Part shown: positions 29,782 to 36,649 of the stretch, in pieces
Layout: every line of letters starts with the position of its first letter
How positions within the stretch are numbered: the stretch's first letter is position 1
Source: a virus
Strand: one strand, 5' to 3'
Length of the DNA stretch: 36,649 nt
IMG/VR virus record: IMGVR_UViG_3300033148_002321
Coordinates: 1 to 36,649 of that record
Program-made: the position numbers and the translations under genes
Notes under the pieces: model-generated
Told to the model about the DNA's origin: nothing
Databases searched by the model: none
The model's input: only the letters and a program-made list of their open reading frames with translations

Positions 29782-30701
29782 TGACCGTTGTATTTCAAGA
29801 GCTGGAAGGGTCGCCGACCGAGACGTTCAATTCAGACGGCATTGTCTGCAAGCGCACGTTCCTGGTGAACTGGGCCGACCGCTACGAGTTCCTGAAGGAA
29901 CTACTCGGCACGGGTGGCACATTCGGCACCGGGGCGGTGAAGCATTATCCCGATCTCGATAAGGTGCTGGCCGTCGCCGTGACGTTTGAGGCGCACGGCT
30001 CCGATGTGATCGCACAAGAGTTGACTGACGTTCAGGATGATTTACAGGGCTACGCTACCTACGCGAAGGCAACGGTTGACTATAAGGATTTCGTCGGGCC
30101 GTCACCTGAGAGCGGGACGTGGGGCGAATACCGGCAAGACTTCGGCGGCGAATACATCACGCTCCCCGATGGGTTCGTGCGGTGGGAATCAGACGAGAGC
30201 ATTCCCGTACCCGAAGATGCCATGCCGACTGCCCGGGTGCCGATTATCGAACATCACCTAACGTGGCACCGGGTGGTAACACCGCCATGGGCGCAAATCC
30301 GGAAAACGATCGGGTGCGTGAATCTGAACGTACTTGGAGCGGATCAATTCCCCGGCGACCCCGAGGAGTGGAACAAGTTCGGGCTGGTCGGTGCGAATGC
30401 GGAGACCGTGCTATTCGAGGGATGCACGGCGAGCAAGGAGTTCACGGTCCTGGATGACTTGCTGAACCCGCAGAATTTTTGGCAGCTTGGCTATCACTTT
30501 CGCGAGAAGGAAGCCCGGATATTCATGTATATCCCGGGCGTGGGCGAAGACGATACGCACATCGGATGGAACCATGTATTTCGATCACTACCGTTCGGTG
30601 ATCCGGGATGGGACAAGCTCGTCGACGGCGTGGGATCGTACATGTACAAAAAGGCGTCGTTCACCGGGCTCTTCCAATTCATTTCGCAACCGGACGAGTA
30701 A
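29781..30701 (+). CDS. distal tail protein candidate (306 aa)
   Basis: ATG 29781 overlaps the tape measure stop (TGATG). The protein begins VVFQELEGSPTETFNSDGIV with later GSDVIAQELTDVQDD and VGEDDTHIGWNHVFRSLPFG. It lies where distal tail or baseplate hub proteins are found. The sequence is Trp- and Asp-rich, beta-type, without an enzymatic motif. I do not recognise the family. Confidence 0.62.
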   Translation: MTVVFQELEGSPTETFNSDGIVCKRTFLVNWADRYEFLKELLGTGGTFGTGAVKHYPDLDKVLAVAVTFEAHGSDVIAQELTDVQDDLQGYATYAKATVDYKDFVGPSPESGTWGEYRQDFGGEYITLPDGFVRWESDESIPVPEDAMPTARVPIIEHHLTWHRVVTPPWAQIRKTIGCVNLNVLGADQFPGDPEEWNKFGLVGANAETVLFEGCTASKEFTVLDDLLNPQNFWQLGYHFREKEARIFMYIPGVGEDDTHIGWNHVFRSLPFGDPGWDKLVDGVGSYMYKKASFTGLFQFISQPDE

Positions 30702-30705
30702 CACA

Positions 30706-31689
30706 ATGCTTGAGCGAGTTGAACGAGGCGAGTTTCCATCGGCCGCCAAGACGAATGCCCGAATCGACCTGGCCAATCGTATTGTGACGCCTGGGGCCGC
30801 GCAAGAGGCCCAATATGGAGAGGGTGGCACGACGTTCAGCGGGCCGCCGAAGACGTTGATGCACCTTTTCGTTCTCGTCAATGAGATATGGTATCCGGAC
30901 GAGCCTGGCGCGCCGACGCCACCGGACCTCGATAGCCAGCCTGACTGTCCTTATACAATCGGGGCACAGAGGGTATTCCTTGATAGGACCATCAACGAGT
31001 ATACCGAGGAGGAGATCTCGAAGGATTACGTACTCTACCTCCCGACCTACTGGAAAGACCATCAGCAAGATATCGTCAATGATGAATTGCCGGATGGTGC
31101 CGGGGCCTTGGCTATACTCGCGCCCAAGCCATATGGGATCGGCGACCGTGTTGTAGGATACTTTGACGAGGAGGCAACACGCTGGAATATCATCTGCCGG
31201 CCAAAAGATATCATGCGGATCGAGTGCGGACCCTACGATTACGTGCCGGGATCCGCAAGTGTCATTGCGGAACTTCTGGACTATCCGAACAATCCCTATG
31301 CCACGATCTACGTCCCCGCGAATCAGCAGACGGGAATCGCTCGTCATGGCCAAGGGGATCAGAATCCAGCCGCCGGCACGCAAGGCTACGCGGTCTACAG
31401 CCCGGAGCGGTTGCGATGGGAATTGCTATGCTGGTCTGAGTTGCTTTGCATGGCGGCAAAAGTCAGTGAGTCGGGAGGCATCGCTAGAGGCAACCTCGGC
31501 GACGTTGTTATCTGGTGGGTGGATTGGGATAACCGCACGGGCCCCTTGATTTCCAGCGGGATTACGGTCTCTGCCCGAAACTGGAACGGCCCGACGGCGA
31601 CTGACGGGTGGAACGTGAACATCTACTATGACCGCACGCAACAGCAGGCCCTCATTATCACGTTCGACCAGAACGACGTGAACCCGTGA
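30706..31689 (+). CDS. tail tip/baseplate protein candidate (327 aa)
   Basis: I use ATG 30706, five bases after the previous stop; the longer frame back to 30487 lies in the middle of the preceding gene. It reads MLERVERGEFPSAAKTNARI, KTLMHLFVLVNEIWYPDEPG, then YLPTYWKDHQQDIVNDELPD, and ends in a beta-rich domain (GDVVIWWVDWDNRTGPLI). Last gene of the tail unit. No family recognised; position suggests tail tip. Confidence 0.6.
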   Translation: MLERVERGEFPSAAKTNARIDLANRIVTPGAAQEAQYGEGGTTFSGPPKTLMHLFVLVNEIWYPDEPGAPTPPDLDSQPDCPYTIGAQRVFLDRTINEYTEEEISKDYVLYLPTYWKDHQQDIVNDELPDGAGALAILAPKPYGIGDRVVGYFDEEATRWNIICRPKDIMRIECGPYDYVPGSASVIAELLDYPNNPYATIYVPANQQTGIARHGQGDQNPAAGTQGYAVYSPERLRWELLCWSELLCMAAKVSESGGIARGNLGDVVIWWVDWDNRTGPLISSGITVSARNWNGPTATDGWNVNIYYDRTQQQALIITFDQNDVNP

Positions 31690-31696
31690 CGTGGGC

Positions 31697-31725
31697 TTGA
31701 CAGCCCCTCCGGGCCGTTATAGAAT
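31697..31725 (+). promoter_or_regulatory. near-consensus sigma70-type promoter for the glycosyltransferase cluster
   Basis: TTGACA at 31697-31702, exactly 17 bases, then TAGAAT at 31720-31725 (five of six matches; an overlapping TATAGA is one base short). Predicted start near 31732, only about a dozen bases before the ATG at 31745, with AAGGA between. Same -35 box and spacing as the 3987 promoter. Confidence 0.72.
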
Positions 31726-31744
31726 CTGAGCAAGGAACCAACAA

Positions 31745-32782
31745 ATGGACACGGTATTCGTCTTCGGCTACCCCCGTAGCATCGGGGGTGCCAATGTGGA
31801 GTTGTGGTCCACGCTCCGCCTCTGGCGACGTTATGGCCTCTCTGTGACGTGTGTCCCCACGCGAGAATACGAGCCTGACTGGCGTGATCGGCTTGACGGA
31901 ATCGGGGTCCGGACGCTGGAAATCGAACCGGATCAGCTTGCCGATGCCACCGAACTGCAGGGGGCCGTAGTCTTCGGATCGTGCAATCATTATCTGATTG
32001 AGTACGCCCCGATTCTCCGCCGGCTCGGCTGTAAGCTCGTGTGGCAAAATTGCATGGGATGGATTCTGCCGCAAGCCCGTCTTGACCACCACGCGAACGG
32101 CTGCTTTGACCGCTACGTATTCCATTGCCGGTATCAGGCCGACCAGCTCACCCCGCAGTTGAAGAAATGGGGCTACACGGATCGGCAAGGGTTCGTCATC
32201 CCCGGGGCATTCGAGCCGTCTGATTTCGCGTTCAACCCATTGCCCCACCTGCAAGACGAGATGTTCATGGTCGGCCGGATCAGCCGGGCGGCGGAGGACA
32301 AGTTCACCACCGAACTCTGGCGGCAGTATATGCAAGTGCCCCACGTAGTAGGTGCCGAGATTCTCGGTTGGCGACGTGAGTTGCAATGGCGGTGCGGCCC
32401 GATGCCCGCATGGGCACACGGTTACGAACCGGGTAGCATGACTCCGCAAGCATTGCTCGCCTCACTCCATTGCTACTGTCCTGGCTATGGTGCTCCGTCG
32501 GCCGAGAACTGGCCCCGTGTCGGCCTGGAGGCGATGGCTGCCGGCGTGCCCTTGGTTGTCGAGAACCGTGGCGGCTGGCCTGAGATGGTAGACAACGGCC
32601 GCACGGGCTACGTGTGCCGCAACCACTGGGAAATGTCGTACCGGATTGGGCACCTCGCGTACAATGAAGACATGCGGCTGGCGATGGCGCAAGAGGCACG
32701 GGCAGACGTGGAACAACGGCTGGCCTGCCCGGATCGTATCTGGGCGGGGTGGAAACGAGTGTTTGATAGTTTGGAGCCATAG
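31745..32782 (+). CDS. glycosyltransferase, GT-B fold (GT1/GT4-like)
   Basis: A 345-residue enzyme that would transfer a sugar from an activated donor to an unknown acceptor. The N-terminal domain starts DTVFVFGYPRSIGGANVELW (Rossmann-like strand and Gly loop). The C-terminal domain has the donor-binding signature ENWPRVGLEAMAAGVPLV and GGWPEMVDNGRTGYV at ~253-290, typical of GT-B families. No membrane segment. It is the first gene after the 31697 promoter and the first of a cluster containing two other glycosyltransferases and three methyltransferases. Confidence 0.85.
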   Translation: MDTVFVFGYPRSIGGANVELWSTLRLWRRYGLSVTCVPTREYEPDWRDRLDGIGVRTLEIEPDQLADATELQGAVVFGSCNHYLIEYAPILRRLGCKLVWQNCMGWILPQARLDHHANGCFDRYVFHCRYQADQLTPQLKKWGYTDRQGFVIPGAFEPSDFAFNPLPHLQDEMFMVGRISRAAEDKFTTELWRQYMQVPHVVGAEILGWRRELQWRCGPMPAWAHGYEPGSMTPQALLASLHCYCPGYGAPSAENWPRVGLEAMAAGVPLVVENRGGWPEMVDNGRTGYVCRNHWEMSYRIGHLAYNEDMRLAMAQEARADVEQRLACPDRIWAGWKRVFDSLEP

Positions 32783-32784
32783 CC

Positions 32785-33003
32785 ATGACCATGTACCCAA
32801 CGGCAGAAGACGCGGCGACGCTGCGAGACATTGCCGACAATGTTGAAAGCATGGCAAACAGGTTGTGGTTGCTGAGTCAAGGCAGTGGAGTCGAGCAAGG
32901 GCCACCGAATAGTTACGCCATCGCCCTACGCCGTATCGCAGGCAAAATCGAAGACGCCGATACAACACGCGGCGTGGAAACGATTGTGGAGAGACAGCAA
33001 TGA
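32785..33003 (+). CDS. small helical hypothetical protein (72 aa)
   Basis: ATG 32785, two bases after the glycosyltransferase stop with GGAG upstream. Two predicted helices (TAEDAATLRDIADNVESMAN and YAIALRRIAGKIEDADT) separated by a Gly-rich turn. It overlaps the next gene (ATGA). No family. It may be an adaptor for the modification enzymes, but nothing shows this. Confidence 0.55.
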   Translation: MTMYPTAEDAATLRDIADNVESMANRLWLLSQGSGVEQGPPNSYAIALRRIAGKIEDADTTRGVETIVERQQ

Positions 33004-33608
33004 GCGGACTCGATACACTACGCGAACGCTATCCCTGGCCAGCCGAACGGCCCGAGGGCTTGCCCGGCTGTATGGGCTGGTGTGCCGGCGAGAACCGTTC
33101 GGCATTCACGTCGCTGCTGAATGCCGAAACGCAAGTGGTACTTGAGCTTGGTTCCTTCGAGGGTCTATCATCGGGCTTGCTTTGCGAGGCGGCACCGAAC
33201 GCAACGATCCTTTGCGTCGACCACTGGAAGGGCAGCGCGGAGCACCACAAGCGTCCGCATTGGAACGAACGCTTGGCGAAGCTCTATGACAGCTTCCTAA
33301 TGCATCTCTGGGAGCACCGTGACCGTGTGGTGCCGATGCGAACGAGCACGCTAGAAGGGATGCGTGAGATATCTGCACTCGGGATCAAGCCTGACCTTGT
33401 ATACGTTGATGCTTCGCATGATGAGGAGAGCGTATTTCAGGACACGACAACCGCTCTCCAGCTCTTTCGTGAATCTATCATCATTGGTGACGACTGGACG
33501 AAGCAGAGTGTGCGAATGGGGGCCGTGCGTGCAGCGTGCAGGTGTTCGTATTTCAAGGTATTCGGCTGCTGTTGCTGGCATATTCCAGTAGAGGGGAGGA
33601 AGTATTGA
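33000..33608 (+). CDS. class I SAM methyltransferase (Methyltransf_24-like)
   Basis: A 202-residue protein with the class I SAM fold: VVLELGSFEGLSSGL at ~46-60 (motif I), LCVDHWKG at ~72 (motif II), DLVYVDASHDEESVFQD at ~130 (motif IV region) and SIIIGDDWT. The E-x-G-x-x-x-G-x-S...V-D-x-S-H pattern is typical of Methyltransf_24 enzymes, which often act on glycans or secondary metabolites. The C-terminus is Cys-rich (ACRCSYFKVFGCCCWHI), unusual for the family. ATGA coupling upstream; its stop overlaps a TTG start downstream. Confidence 0.75.
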   Translation: MSGLDTLRERYPWPAERPEGLPGCMGWCAGENRSAFTSLLNAETQVVLELGSFEGLSSGLLCEAAPNATILCVDHWKGSAEHHKRPHWNERLAKLYDSFLMHLWEHRDRVVPMRTSTLEGMREISALGIKPDLVYVDASHDEESVFQDTTTALQLFRESIIIGDDWTKQSVRMGAVRAACRCSYFKVFGCCCWHIPVEGRKY

Positions 33609-34636
33609 AAGTTCTCTTCCTCCACAATCACCCGCTCTTCCCCGGCCCGATCCTGCGGAGTATCGCGGCCCTGCGAGAGCACAACATCGAATTGCGGACC
33701 GAGAAAGCGGCTTGGATGCAAGACGTTCGCATTCACCGGGAATGGGACTACGATGTGCTACTGTTGCAAGAGCCGCCGATTGACGAGCGGTTTGTGACGT
33801 GCGGCCGTCCAGTGATCTTAATGGAGCGGGTAGACGGTGCCCAACTACGAATGTGCCGTCGCTACCTCTGTCGGGTTGCTGGCGTCATCAAGGGCTATGT
33901 ATTCAAGGATCGCTGGCAGTACAACCGCGTGAATGACAGGGCTCATATCGCACTACTCCACAAGGCCGGCGTCAAGTGCGAGGCCCCGTTGTACCGGGCA
34001 CCGCTGCCGCGACCGCAACTATCAATGCCCCAGTTGCAGACGTTGCACGTCGGCTACGGATTTGGAGCCCTTGACCACTTGGAGCCATGCGTCAAGGCTA
34101 ACGTAGACTTCGACACCGCACGGCCAATCGACGTGTGCTATGCCGGGACGGTCGAGTATCTTGACCCGGATGGCAAGACGACTGAGGTAGACACGCACCG
34201 CAAACTGGCATTGAAGGCGGTAGACGAGTGGGGCCGCCGGGGTCGTGTCATAGCAAGTCCCGGCCGGCAGATTCCCGGACCGGAGTACCGGCAACGGTTG
34301 CTCGAAAGCAAGGTCGCCCTTTGTCCGTGGGGGTGGGGTGAAGCGACCTACCGCGAATACGAGGCGATGGCGCTGGGCACCGTGGTCATCAAGCCGGCCA
34401 CGCCGCATGTCGATTGCTGGCCGCAGATTTACAAGCCGGGCGAGTTGTACGTTCCGTGTATGCCGGACTTCTCGGACGCCCCTGACGTGATCGAACACGT
34501 CCTGGATTCGTGGGACGATTACCGGGCAACGCGGGAACGGGCTCGCAAGTTGATCGTGGATGCCTGGCAGCCGGCGGCGATTGCCGGCTGGATGGCGTCG
34601 CGGATCTATACTATCATGGGTGGCGACATCGAATGA
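33605..34636 (+). CDS. glycosyltransferase, GT-B fold (CgeB/Glyco_trans_1_2-like)
   Basis: I choose TTG 33605, which overlaps the preceding stop and follows GGGGAGG, giving KVLFLHNHPLFPGPILRSIA as a canonical first strand. The 343-residue protein ends with ESKVALCPWGWGEATYREYE, AMALGTVVIKPATPHVDCWP and IYKPGELYVPCMPDFSD, a pattern of the Glyco_trans_1_2 family. It likely transfers a sugar to an unknown acceptor. It is coupled on both sides (TTGA, ATGA) to methyltransferases. Confidence 0.78.
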   Translation: MKVLFLHNHPLFPGPILRSIAALREHNIELRTEKAAWMQDVRIHREWDYDVLLLQEPPIDERFVTCGRPVILMERVDGAQLRMCRRYLCRVAGVIKGYVFKDRWQYNRVNDRAHIALLHKAGVKCEAPLYRAPLPRPQLSMPQLQTLHVGYGFGALDHLEPCVKANVDFDTARPIDVCYAGTVEYLDPDGKTTEVDTHRKLALKAVDEWGRRGRVIASPGRQIPGPEYRQRLLESKVALCPWGWGEATYREYEAMALGTVVIKPATPHVDCWPQIYKPGELYVPCMPDFSDAPDVIEHVLDSWDDYRATRERARKLIVDAWQPAAIAGWMASRIYTIMGGDIE

Positions 34637-35214
34637 TCGGCAACGTTTGGAAATGTGACGCGGCGTGGTACGCCGAACGACGCCGGCTACATCCGGAGCT
34701 ATGGGCATTCGTCAAGCGGTTCATCGCAGAGCATTGCATCCAAAGCGTTCTGGAAGTCGGCGGCGGTGATGCCCGTGTCGCAACGATAGTGAAACGATAC
34801 ATTGGCGTAGAACGCAACGCCCATTGTGTCGAGTCATGGCCGCCGCATGCAATACCAGTAATCGGTGACTGGTGCCAACTAACCGAAATTGAAAAGTTGA
34901 ATGGCCGTTTTGACCTGGTGCTCGCCCTTGCCGTCGCAGAGCATTGTCCCAGTATAGAAGCGTGTTTGGAGCCGGCCTTGCTTGCTGGCCCGCGTTTCAT
35001 CGTCGCCTCATTCTTTCGGGGCCTCGACCGCGATTGCGACACGATCAACCTGGTAGAGTCGGTTGATTCCGAATGGAGTGAGGCCGGCGGGCAATACTAT
35101 GACAACGCCTACAGCCGGGCAGGGCTTGCTCTGTGGCTGGAGTCGGCAGGACTTGCCGACCGTTCCCGAGTTGAGACCCACGGCACCGATGCGGTACTGG
35201 TGATTGAACTATGA
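34633..35214 (+). CDS. class I SAM methyltransferase (193 aa)
   Basis: ATG 34633 overlaps the preceding stop (ATGA), excluding a longer frame. Motif I is SVLEVGGGDARVATI near ~38-52, the acidic strand IGVERN is at ~57, and FDLVLALAVAEHCPSIEACL near ~95-114 corresponds to motif IV to V. A compact Methyltransf_11-like enzyme without a DNA-type catalytic motif, so the target is probably a sugar, lipid or protein. It is coupled by ATGA to another methyltransferase. Confidence 0.75.
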   Translation: MIGNVWKCDAAWYAERRRLHPELWAFVKRFIAEHCIQSVLEVGGGDARVATIVKRYIGVERNAHCVESWPPHAIPVIGDWCQLTEIEKLNGRFDLVLALAVAEHCPSIEACLEPALLAGPRFIVASFFRGLDRDCDTINLVESVDSEWSEAGGQYYDNAYSRAGLALWLESAGLADRSRVETHGTDAVLVIEL

Positions 35215-35873
35215 TTTCACCCGAACAGGAACACGCTCTCGCTTCGCTTTGGTACGATCACCAACACGATCCCATGGCAAAGTTTTGCAACCACGTCCAG
35301 CACTGGGACGACGAGGCCCGGAAGATTGCGAAGGGGCTCGGCCTGGACACTGGCCCGCCGCAGAGGATCGTCGATCTCGGCTGCGGGTTCGGCTACTTCA
35401 TTCGCATCTGCCGTGAATGGGGACACAACGCGATCGGGGTCGACAGGCCGAACCCATTGATCGACAATGCGACGACGGTGCTTGAAGTGCCTTGCGTGCT
35501 ACACGAGATCCATGAATATGAACCGTTGCCGGAGTCGATCTGCGACTGCGACTTAGTGACCACGTTCGGCGTGAACTTTCGTCTTGGGGGACGATCCGCA
35601 TACTGGCACACGCTGGAGTATGACTACCTACTCGCCGGTATAATGTGCCGGCTGGTGGCTGGTGGTAGTTGGATACTCCGACCAAATCAGACTACTGAGC
35701 CGGGCTCAATAGCTAACTTGCTAGATCCTGAATGGTGGGGTAGGGTGTGCGACGGGGCGTATCCCATCCAGGTGAATAACGGCCAAGTGACCATCACAAA
35801 CACAAGGGACCAAACCAATGGCAACGATCGACGTGTGCATACCGACGTGGCCGAACCATCCAAAACGGCTTGA
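35211..35873 (+). CDS. class I SAM methyltransferase (220 aa)
   Basis: Motif I RIVDLGCGFGYFIRI near ~52-66, then AIGVDRPNP at ~76, and DCDLVTTFGVNFRLGG near ~112-127 where the acceptor-side motif lies. It ends in a Gln/Asn-rich tail that overlaps the next gene by 56 bases. No DNA methylase NPPY/DPPY motif is present. Third non-DNA-type methyltransferase in the cluster; likely substrate is a glycan or small molecule, by context only. Confidence 0.75.
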   Translation: MISPEQEHALASLWYDHQHDPMAKFCNHVQHWDDEARKIAKGLGLDTGPPQRIVDLGCGFGYFIRICREWGHNAIGVDRPNPLIDNATTVLEVPCVLHEIHEYEPLPESICDCDLVTTFGVNFRLGGRSAYWHTLEYDYLLAGIMCRLVAGGSWILRPNQTTEPGSIANLLDPEWWGRVCDGAYPIQVNNGQVTITNTRDQTNGNDRRVHTDVAEPSKTA

Positions 35874-36513
35874 CTACCTACGGCAGATTGTCGAGGCGGT
35901 GGAGGGCAAGCTGGAGGCAACGGGGCATGAGCTACGGCTGTACTGCTCATCGGAAACGGAAACCGACCCCAAGGCAACGTGGCACGCGGCGGAGTTAGCG
36001 GCGTTGTGTGCCGAGCATTCCATCCCGCTCAACTGGCGCGGCATCCCGGCGAATACGGGCGGCAACATGAACGCCTCGATGGAAATGGGCACGGGTGAGT
36101 ATATCTTCCTGCAGCAAGACGACTGGCGACTTGAATATCCACTGGACCTTGCGGCCGGCGTGGCGTTGATGGAAGCCCACCCCGAGGTTGACATGGTCCG
36201 CTACAACTACCCGCTGGGACCGACCATGATGCCGACGTTCACGCCGGGGCCGAACGGCTGGCAGAGGATCGACGTGCGAGGCCGCTGGCCATACGGTGAC
36301 GACCCGCACTTGCGGCGTCGTTCGTTCATGGACCGATGGGGATGGTACTACGACGGCGGCCTACACGGCACGGCATCAGCGAACTTAATGCAAAAGCTCG
36401 TCAAGGGAAACGCTTTCATTGTGGCGACGGACATGCCATACTTTCAACACATCGGGTATGCGTCGGCCGTGCTTGGCGACGTGCGGGCTGGACAGGCCCG
36501 GAGGTACGAATGA
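35818..36513 (+). CDS. glycosyltransferase, GT-A fold (family 2-like)
   Basis: A 231-residue protein starting ATIDVCIPTWPNHPKRLDYL, the first strand of a GT-A fold, with NTGGNMNASMEMGTGEYIFL and QQDDW near ~98-103, where DDW provides the metal-binding DxD-like motif. Shorter than typical GT2 enzymes (250-330 aa). No membrane helices. AGGGA lies before ATG 35818. It complements two GT-B enzymes in the cluster, suggesting assembly of a short oligosaccharide or several independent transfers. Confidence 0.75.
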   Translation: MATIDVCIPTWPNHPKRLDYLRQIVEAVEGKLEATGHELRLYCSSETETDPKATWHAAELAALCAEHSIPLNWRGIPANTGGNMNASMEMGTGEYIFLQQDDWRLEYPLDLAAGVALMEAHPEVDMVRYNYPLGPTMMPTFTPGPNGWQRIDVRGRWPYGDDPHLRRRSFMDRWGWYYDGGLHGTASANLMQKLVKGNAFIVATDMPYFQHIGYASAVLGDVRAGQARRYE

Positions 36514-36649
36514 TGAGCGAGCTAGGGCAACGCATCGCCGCACAAGCAGAGCAGTCCTTGCCACGGTTCCGAGAGCGTGTCCTGCCGATCGACTGGTGCC
36601 CGCGTGGGATCTTGACGAGCGAAGGGTTCGCGTTCTGTACGATGTGCGA
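36510..36649 (+). CDS. 5' end of an unidentified gene, partial
   Basis: ATG 36510 overlaps the preceding stop (ATGATG; ATG 36513 also possible). 46 codons are visible before the window ends: MMSELGQRIAAQAEQSLPRF, then a Cys-containing segment (PIDWCPRGILTSEGFAFCTM). The visible part is an amphipathic helix followed by strand-like sequence; there is too little to name a family. Translational coupling suggests it belongs to the glycosyltransferase/methyltransferase cluster. Confidence 0.6.
   Translation, partial: MMSELGQRIAAQAEQSLPRFRERVLPIDWCPRGILTSEGFAFCTMC

Noticed and set aside
31658-32449. A 263-residue minus-strand open frame
   Set aside because: Antisense to the glycosyltransferase and its promoter; composition is typical of a shadow frame.
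1-36649. CRISPR arrays, tRNA or rRNA genes, integrase
   Set aside because: Looked for regular spacer-repeat arrays, cloverleaf-like sequences and recombinase motifs; none was seen. The only tandem repeat is the in-frame one at 2959-3093.

Overview
The window is a contiguous stretch of a tailed double-stranded DNA phage or prophage. Essentially every gene is on the + strand, tightly packed, and joined by ATGA, TGATG and TAATG stop/start overlaps that point to long translationally coupled operons. The virion genes (terminase, portal, MuF, protease-scaffold, HK97-type capsid, tail tube, a lambda G/GT-style frameshift pair, tape measure) indicate a siphovirus-like, long non-contractile tail architecture. 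The DNA is GC-rich by eye. A secreted protein at 4662-5333 carries a C-terminal domain that resembles, from memory, proteins common in Planctomycetota, so a planctomycete host is a reasonable but weakly supported guess. No integrase, repressor, polymerase or clear lysis cassette is visible, so lifestyle and host cannot be settled here.

Layout. 1-3990: accessory genes (3' end of a Gp37/Gp68-like protein, an ASCH-like protein, small ORFs, two adenine/N4-type DNA methyltransferases), with a terminator-like hairpin at 3538-3581. 3987-4015: a near-consensus sigma70-type promoter. 4116-6927: two exported proteins, small ORFs and a papain-like cysteine peptidase. 6937-10780: small terminase, large terminase, an intergenic inverted repeat, and the portal. 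10782-13286: an insert of accessory genes between portal and MuF, including a ParB-like protein and a C5 cytosine methyltransferase. 13283-15185: MuF head protein with a long unassigned C-terminus, a small ORF and a terminator. 15181-15330 (minus strand): remnant of a small HNH/zinc-like gene. 15346-18659: protease-scaffold with a nested scaffold start, decoration protein, major capsid protein and a strong terminator. 18678-24442: small membrane proteins, a TIM-barrel-like protein, beta-helix and fibre genes. 24455-31689: head-tail joining, tail completion, tail tube, G/GT chaperones with a GGGAAAT slippery site, tape measure and two distal tail proteins. 31697-31725: a second near-consensus promoter. 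31745 to the end: three glycosyltransferases, three class I SAM methyltransferases and a cut-off gene.

How it works together. The terminase/portal/MuF/protease/capsid genes package DNA and build the head; the 24455-31689 block builds the tail; the 19145-24442 block probably supplies receptor-binding or glycan-degrading parts. Three DNA methyltransferases with different catalytic types would protect phage DNA from host restriction. The promoter-headed glycosyltransferase/methyltransferase island is the least explained part of the window: it could decorate the virion, alter host surface glycans, or modify another molecule. Terminators at 3538, 15146 and 18621 and promoters at 3987 and 31697 divide the strand into transcription units.
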